Below are positions 1 to 4,413 of a DNA stretch of 5,733 nucleotides, in pieces; the first letter of the stretch is position 1; the number at the start of each line of letters is the position of its first letter. Both the position numbers and the translations under genes were made by a program. A model generated the notes under the pieces. That model had not been told where the DNA came from and did not search any database. It saw nothing but the letters and a program-made list of their open reading frames with translations. The DNA is from Deltaproteobacteria bacterium RIFOXYD12_FULL_50_9. GTDB taxonomy: Bacteria; Desulfobacterota; Desulfobulbia; Desulfobulbales; CALZHT01. Location: assembly GCA_001799225.1 (NCBI GenBank), contig MGTA01000217.1, positions 1 through 5,733 on the forward strand. Direction: 5' to 3'.

Positions 1-62
1 GTATGTACCGGAAACTTGTGGAAGGCTCAATCCAGGAATACCAACCGTTGCTTCTGAAATGA
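1..62 (+). CDS. cas1: Cas1 C-terminal tail (partial, 5' end outside window)
   Basis: Only the last 19 whole codons are present, reading MYRKLVEGSIQEYQPLLLK and then TGA at 60-62. The first two bases belong to the preceding codon. The pattern R-x-L-(x)-x-G-x-I-x-x-Y-x-P resembles the usual Cas1 C-terminus, where a basic helix ends in a short tail of the type GEIPEYKPF. Cas1 is the metal-dependent integrase that inserts new spacers as a complex with Cas2. The stop overlaps the next ATG as ATGA, so the two genes should be translationally coupled, which is the classic cas1-cas2 arrangement. The identification rests on this short tail plus position. The part outside the window could be a plain Cas1 or a fusion (Cas4-Cas1 or reverse transcriptase-Cas1), which cannot be told here. 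Confidence 0.72.
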   Translation, partial: MYRKLVEGSIQEYQPLLLK

Positions 63-334
63 ATACGGTCATCACTTACGATATAGTCAGCAATAAAAAA
101 CGGGCAAAGTTGCATAAATTTCTCAAAGAACTTGGCATCCGTTCCCAACGATCAGTTTTTGAATGTCGGCTGGACGATCATGAAATCCGGCAGATTCGCA
201 ACTACTGCAAAGAAAATCTAGATCTCAAAAATGATGCCGTCCGCATCTACCGGGTCTGCAGTCGTTGCATGAGCAAGGCCTTTGTCCAGGGACAGGGTGT
301 AAAATTCAGCCAACTCGACTGGGAAATCTTGTAA
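59..334 (+). CDS. cas2: CRISPR-associated endonuclease Cas2 (first copy)
   Basis: This 91-residue protein has the full usual Cas2 length and fold signature. It begins with a beta strand ending in TYDI (residues 6-9), and D8 is the conserved metal-binding aspartate. A basic helix follows (KKRAKLHKFLKELG, 13-26), then RSQRSVFEC (28-36). A CxxC pair sits at C67 and C70, followed by GQG at 78-80, as in many Cas2 proteins. In adaptation, Cas2 forms the dimeric bridge between two Cas1 dimers in the spacer-integrating complex. The start ATG at 59 overlaps the stop of the upstream gene and lacks a clear Shine-Dalgarno, so translational coupling is likely. It aligns without gaps over its first 80 residues to the second Cas2 downstream, with about 24 identities (roughly a quarter). 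The two are therefore old paralogs or independently acquired copies rather than a recent duplication. Confidence 0.96.
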   Translation: MNTVITYDIVSNKKRAKLHKFLKELGIRSQRSVFECRLDDHEIRQIRNYCKENLDLKNDAVRIYRVCSRCMSKAFVQGQGVKFSQLDWEIL

Positions 335-337
335 AGG

Positions 338-492
338 CAGAATTAAGAATGCAGAATGCAGAATAACAACATCTGGATAGAGTCAGGCAGTCATATAGCC
401 GCAATATACCGGATACTTAAAAAAGCATCATAAACTCATTTGGTTGACGTTTAATTCTGCATTCTGCATTCTGCATTCTTCATTCTTCATTC
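338..492. repeat. Inverted pair of 7-bp tandem-repeat tracts between the two cas2 genes
   Basis: The left arm has GAATGCA units at 347-353 and 354-360, then GAAT to 364. The right arm is a longer tract in the opposite sense: ATTCTGC at 454, 461 and 468, ATTCTTC at 475 and 482, then ATTC at 489-492. Bases 346-364 and 454-472 are a perfect 19-bp inverted match around an 89-base interior (365-453) in which I see no gene. The right tract ends directly before the GGAG of the second cas2. Such heptad tracts are, from memory, scattered between genes in some Deltaproteobacteria and related genomes. They may be a MITE-like or REP-like element or a slippage-prone satellite. In RNA the arms could pair and separate the two cas2 cistrons. 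Confidence 0.8.
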
Positions 493-493
493 C

Positions 494-497
494 GGAG
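494..497 (+). promoter_or_regulatory. Ribosome binding site fixing the start of the second cas2
   Basis: GGAG lies 6 bases before the ATG at 504. The reading frame is open further upstream to a TTG at 444. That extension would be translated from the heptad-repeat tract and gives non-Cas2 residues, so the 504 start is the real one. The next in-frame ATG (510) would remove the first two residues of the beta strand. Confidence 0.7.
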
Positions 498-503
498 TTA
501 ACC

Positions 504-782
504 ATGTGGATGCTGGCGGTCTATGACATAGCCAATGACAAAAGGCTTAACAAAGTCGCCAAGATTCTGAAAGATTATGGTGTGCGAGTCCAAAAATCCA
601 AATTCGAGATGGATGTTAGTGAATCAACCTTCGCCCATCTGCGCGAGAGGATCGGCAAGGTGATCGTGCCGGCTGAAGATGGAGTCAAGTATATCCCGTT
701 ATGTGAAAAATGCCGAAACAAAATAGAAATCATCGGCCAGGGAAGATATGTTGACCCGGATTCGGAGTTTTATGTATTATAA
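504..782 (+). CDS. cas2: CRISPR-associated endonuclease Cas2 (second, divergent copy)
   Basis: This 92-residue protein has all the Cas2 landmarks: AVYDIANDKR at residues 5-14 with the conserved D8, a basic helix, YGVRVQKSKFE at 25-35, C67-x-x-C70, and GQG at 78-80. All fall at the same positions as in the first Cas2. The regions differ between R37 and K57 and at the C-terminus, where this copy ends DPDSEFYVL and the first ends SQLDWEIL. C-terminal strands of Cas2 contribute to Cas1 contact in known complexes, so the two may have different partners or form a heterodimer; that is inference. The start at 504 is chosen because of GGAG at 494-497. The gene is 169 bp from the first cas2, beyond a repeat element, so it may be expressed separately. 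The leader and array follow directly, placing it at the array-proximal end of the adaptation module. Confidence 0.96.
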   Translation: MWMLAVYDIANDKRLNKVAKILKDYGVRVQKSKFEMDVSESTFAHLRERIGKVIVPAEDGVKYIPLCEKCRNKIEIIGQGRYVDPDSEFYVL

Positions 783-867
783 TGATCTGCAACCGGATAA
801 GCTGAAGAGGAATGAAATGGGCCGACAATAAAAGGGAGACCCGAAAAGGTCGCAGGATGAGCAAACC

Positions 868-898
868 GCGTAAATCCGGCAAATAATCCTTTTTACGC
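868..898. repeat. Inverted repeat GCGTAAA...TTTACGC in the leader
   Basis: GCGTAAA at 868-874 is matched perfectly by TTTACGC at 892-898 around a 17-base loop. The stem is short and AT-leaning and lacks a following T run, so it is not a convincing intrinsic terminator for the cas2 transcript. It could be a protein-binding site or chance. Confidence 0.3.
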
Positions 899-923
899 AG
901 AACTCAGCCCTTGCAAATAAATT

Positions 924-952
924 TTGGCAACTAACCGAAATCAAAAGATATT
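924..952 (+). promoter_or_regulatory. Possible sigma70-type promoter for the array
   Basis: TTGGCA at 924-929 (5 of 6 to TTGACA) and GATATT at 947-952 (4 of 6 to TATAAT) are separated by 17 bases. Transcription would start near 959, about 170 bases before the first repeat, pointing into the array. Matches of this quality occur by chance in AT-rich DNA, so this is only the best candidate I found in the leader. Confidence 0.3.
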
Positions 953-970
953 GTCAATAACAACTGTTGA

Positions 971-1084
971 GGTCGGCGTTTTACTTAAATCTCACATTAT
1001 TCCAAGGAGATGTATTTTATGCAGACACAAAAAAAGAGGCAGAAATCATCAATATGGCTTACCCCGGCTAACGGTCGGCGTTTT
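971..1084 (+). repeat. 12-bp direct repeat GGTCGGCGTTTT in the leader
   Basis: The identical 12-mer occurs at 971-982 and 1073-1084, with starts 102 bases apart. The flanks differ. The second copy ends 44 bases before the first CRISPR repeat. A duplicated motif in a leader is a candidate binding site for an adaptation or transcription factor. The two copies may also be a trace of a local duplication whose flanks have diverged. Confidence 0.6.
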
Positions 1085-1144
1085 TCAAGCCGCAAATATC
1101 CGCCAATTCAGGGGTTGGGAGGACCGCAGAGAAAACTGACCTGA
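1019..1144 (+). CDS. Possible small leader ORF, 41 codons, no known family
   Basis: An ATG at 1019 is preceded by a good Shine-Dalgarno, AAGGAG at 1004-1009, with 9 bases between. The frame runs 41 codons to TGA at 1142-1144, which lies inside the first CRISPR repeat. The peptide begins MQTQKKRQKSSIWLTP and is strongly basic (clusters KKRQK, GRR, SRK), with no membrane segment or motif I recognise. An in-frame ATG at 1010 touches the Shine-Dalgarno and is a poorer start. Its last five codons are repeat sequence, so if it is real its C-terminus is fixed by the repeat and every spacer insertion would leave it intact. It may equally be a chance ORF, with the AAGGAG being part of a leader protein-binding site. 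Confidence 0.22.
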   Translation: MQTQKKRQKSSIWLTPANGRRFSSRKYPPIQGLGGPQRKLT

Positions 1145-3528
1145 TTATGGAAGGGATTACGACCACGTGGGCACACCGATGGTTTCTTTGCTGGGAATAC
1201 GAGAAAACTGACCTGATTATGGAAGGGATTACGACTCTGGCTTGACTCTCGTTTTTCGGGCCGATCAAAGAGGAGAAAACTGACCTGATTATGGAAGGGA
1301 TTACGACAATTTATGCAGCTCAATAAGGGCATCGGCAATCAAGGAGAAAACTGACCTGATTATGGAAGGGATTACGACACGGCCATTCCTTGCCAATATG
1401 TCGTCTTTGAGCGGGGAGAAAACTGACCTGATTATGGAAGGGATTACGACAAAGCAGCCCACTCCAAATAATTAGATTTTATTGTTGAGAAAACTGACCT
1501 GATTATGGAAGGGATTACGACTCCGCTCCTTGCCGCACACGGTGCAGCGCCAGACGATGAGAAAACTGACCTGATTATGGAAGGGATTACGACCAAAAAG
1601 CTTCATGTCTATACCGAGTATAAGCACATTGGAGAAAACTGACCTGATTATGGAAGGGATTACGACATCTGTTAGCAGATCACCCCACATAGGTACCTCA
1701 CCTGGAGAAAACTGACCTGATTATGGAAGGGATTACGACTTGTTTGGGTTATCACTGCATTCTTTTATCAAGAGAAAACTGACCTGATTATGGAAGGGAT
1801 TACGACTCTTCTTGATCTTCTTCAATGACACCATTGGTTTTTTTAGAGAAAACTGACCTGATTATGGAAGGGATTACGACCCCCGATTAATGTTGGGCTT
1901 TATTGCCCTACTCTCTAGAGAAAACTGACCTGATTATGGAAGGGATTACGACATGCCATGCATCGCGATGAATTGTGGGCCGCACTTCCCGAGGAGAAAA
2001 CTGACCTGATTATGGAAGGGATTACGACATCTTCTTGAGTACCGTTAAATTCGTATGCGAAATCAGAGAAAACTGACCTGATTATGGAAGGGATTACGAC
2101 TTCATTTTCGATCTGGTCTATCATTTTGTCCAGTTGGTCTTGAGAAAACTGACCTGATTATGGAAGGGATTACGACCTTGAAAGTTCCGAGCATCATCCA
2201 TCCCTAAACACCGAAGAGAAAACTGACCTGATTATGGAAGGGATTACGACTATACATTGTCATTTCCCTTCCACAATCCCAACAATTCCGGAGAAAACTG
2301 ACCTGATTATGGAAGGGATTACGACATTTCCTTCCTTTGCCGTTCCCGGCTTTGGTGGGCGGTAGAGAAAACTGACCTGATTATGGAAGGGATTACGACA
2401 GCTCGGCGACCTCGATAATTTGTGCGCCTCCGCCGAGAAGAGAAAACTGACCTGATTATGGAAGGGATTACGACGCGGACCTTCCCAACCACGATGATTG
2501 CGGCAAATTCTTGCGAGAAAACTGACCTGATTATGGAAGGGATTACGACTTGCTCCCCTGGCATTCTGATTCTGACAGATTGTAGACGTGAGAAAACTGA
2601 CCTGATTATGGAAGGGATTACGACTACAACCCCCGCTCCGCGTCCACTGGTGTCTACTGCTCGGAGAAAACTGACCTGATTATGGAAGGGATTACGACGA
2701 GTGTGATCGAGACCACCCGCAAACCCCTCGAAACCGAGAAAACTGACCTGATTATGGAAGGGATTACGACCTTAGTGCTCTTGCCCATGAGCAAACCCAT
2801 TTCCAGAAGAGAAAACTGACCTGATTATGGAAGGGATTACGACCATTTCCTCACCCTCCTTAATGCTTATGATACATCTTCGAGAAAACTGACCTGATTA
2901 TGGAAGGGATTACGACAGTATCTCCCTATCATATCCTTTTGTCTCAATTATGAGAAAACTGACCTGATTATGGAAGGGATTACGACGATAATTAAGAAAG
3001 TTCATCTTTCAAACTCCTTATTATGGAGAAAACTGACCTGATTATGGAAGGGATTACGACATGATTGCCCGGTGTTACTATCCCTTCCACAATCAACGAG
3101 AAAACTGACCTGATTATGGAAGGGATTACGACACTTGAAATTGCTTTTCATTCGCACCTTGCATCACATTCGAGAAAACTGACCTGATTATGGAAGGGAT
3201 TACGACACTGGCAAGAGTGGCATGACTGCAACGCATCATGCGAGAAAACTGACCTGATTATGGAAGGGATTACGACATCGTGTGCCTATTGTTCGGTGCA
3301 TTAGCCACTGGTTGAGAAAACTGACCTGATTATGGAAGGGATTACGACTCAATTAATGAGTTGATGACGATCAACTGCCATAATGAGAAAACTGACCTGA
3401 TTATGGAAGGGATTACGACGTAATGTTTCCATCGGATTGGTGGAAGAACCTCAAGAGAGAAAACTGACCTGATTATGGAAGGGATTACGACTCGGCAAAA
3501 CGGATCGATCCGGCTTGGCAGTTCCCGA

Positions 3529-3678
3529 GAGAAAACTGACCTGATTATGGAAGGGATTACGACTTCCTGAATGCCTGACTGATATTTTTGCTAAGGTTGA
3601 AGAGAGAAAACTGACCTGATTATGGAAGGGATTACGACTTCCTGAATGCCTGACTGATATTTTTGCTAAGGTTGAAGA
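3529..3678 (+). repeat. Tandem duplication of one repeat-spacer unit
   Basis: The 75-bp unit 3529-3603 (repeat 34 plus its 40-bp spacer starting TTCCTGAATGCC) is repeated exactly at 3604-3678. All other spacers are distinct by eye. Repeat-mediated slippage or unequal recombination explains this better than two identical acquisitions next to each other. The absence of any difference says the event is recent or that the copies are kept homogeneous. Confidence 0.97.
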
Positions 3679-4298
3679 GAGAAAACTGACCTGATTATGG
3701 AAGGGATTACGACCATGATTACGCGACGGAACATTGACATCGCCGATAATGAGAAAACTGACCTGATTATGGAAGGGATTACGACGTTGTGGGGGAGCCG
3801 GACCTCTGGCGACCAATATTTGAGAAAACTGACCTGATTATGGAAGGGATTACGACCCTGCCCGGCTAGTCGTTCAGTGTCAAACAGAGCAGTGAGAAAA
3901 CTGACCTGATTATGGAAGGGATTACGACTTTGAACTCCTGCCAGATTACAGGAGGGGCATAAAAAAGAGAAAACTGACCTGATTATGGAAGGGATTACGA
4001 CCGGGTTGCCCACTCCAGTGTCAGAGAGCAAAAAAGGAGAAAACTGACCTGATTATGGAAGGGATTACGACTTTCGACTTGATTTCCAAGAGTAGATAAA
4101 AATCGGGAGAAAACTGACCTGATTATGGAAGGGATTACGACTTTGGCTCGTTCTTCGCACAGGCGCAGTTGATTGTGGGAGAAAACTGACCTGATTATGG
4201 AAGGGATTACGACTTGCTGCCATAAAGCTGAATCCCAAAACAGTATTTTTTGAGAAAACTGACCTGATTATGGAAGGGATTACGACTATTTCGTTATT

Positions 4299-4318
4299 GG
4301 GCGATTCGTGAATCGCCC
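4299..4318. repeat. Perfect 9-bp hairpin (REP-like palindrome) at the array end
   Basis: GGGCGATTC at 4299-4307 is followed by GT and its exact complement GAATCGCCC at 4310-4318, then CTA. On the other strand this reads TAGGGGCGATTC..., which resembles a family of short dispersed palindromes I recall from many environmental bacterial genomes. I could not check that. It sits where the 5' third of the terminal CRISPR repeat should be. There is no T run after it, so it is not a classic intrinsic terminator, but the stem could slow transcription leaving the array. Confidence 0.8.
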
Positions 4319-4321
4319 CTA

Positions 4322-4344
4322 CTGATTGTGGAAGGGGTTACGAC
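4322..4344 (+). CRISPR. Truncated, mutated terminal repeat (leader-distal end)
   Basis: These 23 bases match the last 23 bases of the repeat with two changes, both A to G: CTGATTGTGG instead of CTGATTATGG, and GGGGTTACGAC instead of GGGATTACGAC. The first 12 bases of the repeat are missing and replaced by the palindrome-containing sequence. Decay at this end confirms that the leader is on the left. Confidence 0.92.
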
Positions 4345-4413
4345 CGGCTCTACGATACCAGATAATGCCTTCCATCATTGCGACGTTCAAACGGCTGTGG
4401 TACATTGGCAGCC
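4345..4413. other. Short gap between array and helicase gene
   Basis: These 69 bases follow the last repeat remnant. I see no terminator, clear promoter or Shine-Dalgarno in them. The helicase frame is open back to just after a TAA at 4363-4365, with TTG codons at 4378 and 4405 as weak alternative starts. Confidence 0.5.

Larger units (their letters stand above)
783..1128 (+). promoter_or_regulatory. CRISPR leader region
   Basis: These 346 bases lie between the second cas2 stop and the first repeat and hold no convincing conserved gene. Position next to the adaptation genes and opposite the decayed terminal repeat identifies it as the leader. There, array transcription starts and Cas1-Cas2 inserts new spacers. 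The central part (about 900-1020) is AT-rich and carries a possible promoter. A 12-bp motif occurs twice (971 and 1073), and a possible short ORF starts at 1019. A near match to the IHF consensus (AATCAA at 939-944, with one mismatch in the TTR half) is too weak to call alone. Leader function is inferred from layout. Confidence 0.8.
1129..4344 (+). CRISPR. CRISPR array: 44 identical 35-bp repeats, 43 spacers, plus a degenerate terminal repeat
   Basis: The repeat begins GAGAAAACTG and ends GGGATTACGAC. I find no base difference among the 44 copies. Repeat starts: 1129, 1201, 1273, 1344, 1416, 1487, 1559, 1632, 1705, 1772, 1846, 1918, 1994, 2066, 2142, 2216, 2291, 2365, 2440, 2515, 2590, 2664, 2736, 2809, 2882, 2952, 3026, 3098, 3172, 3242, 3314, 3385, 3457, 3529, 3604, 3679, 3751, 3822, 3894, 3967, 4037, 4107, 4179, 4252. 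Spacers are 32-41 bp, mostly 35-40 (shortest 1740-1771; longest 1953-1993 and 2101-2141). The repeat has no strong internal palindrome, so processing would rely on an unstructured-repeat Cas6-type cut. With rightward transcription, the likely 8-base crRNA handle is ATTACGAC. The leader is at the left and the decayed repeat at the right. Variable spacer length fits type III or I-A/B/D better than I-E or I-F, but no effector gene is in view. Spacers 34 and 35 are identical. Confidence 0.99.

Noticed and set aside
444..503. N-terminal extension of the second Cas2 from a TTG at 444
   Set aside because: It would translate the heptad-repeat tract, and a proper GGAG precedes the ATG at 504 that aligns with the Cas2 family start.
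812..886. 24-codon, very basic ORF after the second cas2
   Set aside because: The purine-rich AAGAGG is only about one base from the ATG, the peptide is tiny and has no known relative, and chance is a sufficient explanation.
924..1139. 71-codon ORF starting at a TTG in the leader
   Set aside because: It has no ribosome binding site and an unusual start, and it overlaps a better-supported, though still doubtful, frame at 1019.
2422..2679. Forward open frame inside the array with repeated EKTDLIMEGITT
   Set aside because: This is the repeat read in its one open forward frame across three adjacent 75-bp units, not a protein.
3501..3512. 12-base palindrome CGGATCGATCCG inside spacer 33
   Set aside because: It most likely reflects the protospacer source; a single short palindrome within a spacer has no evident role here.
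1068..4031. Several reverse-strand open frames across the array encoding repeated VVIPSIIRSVFS and RNPFHNQVSFL segments
   Set aside because: These are translations of the reverse complement of the CRISPR repeat, which happens to lack stops there. Frames shift with spacer length and no gene signals are present.
3087..4178. 11-base inverse match between the ends of spacer 27 (3087-3097) and spacer 42 (4168-4178)
   Set aside because: With some 1,600 bases of spacer sequence, an 11-base match on either strand is expected about by chance.
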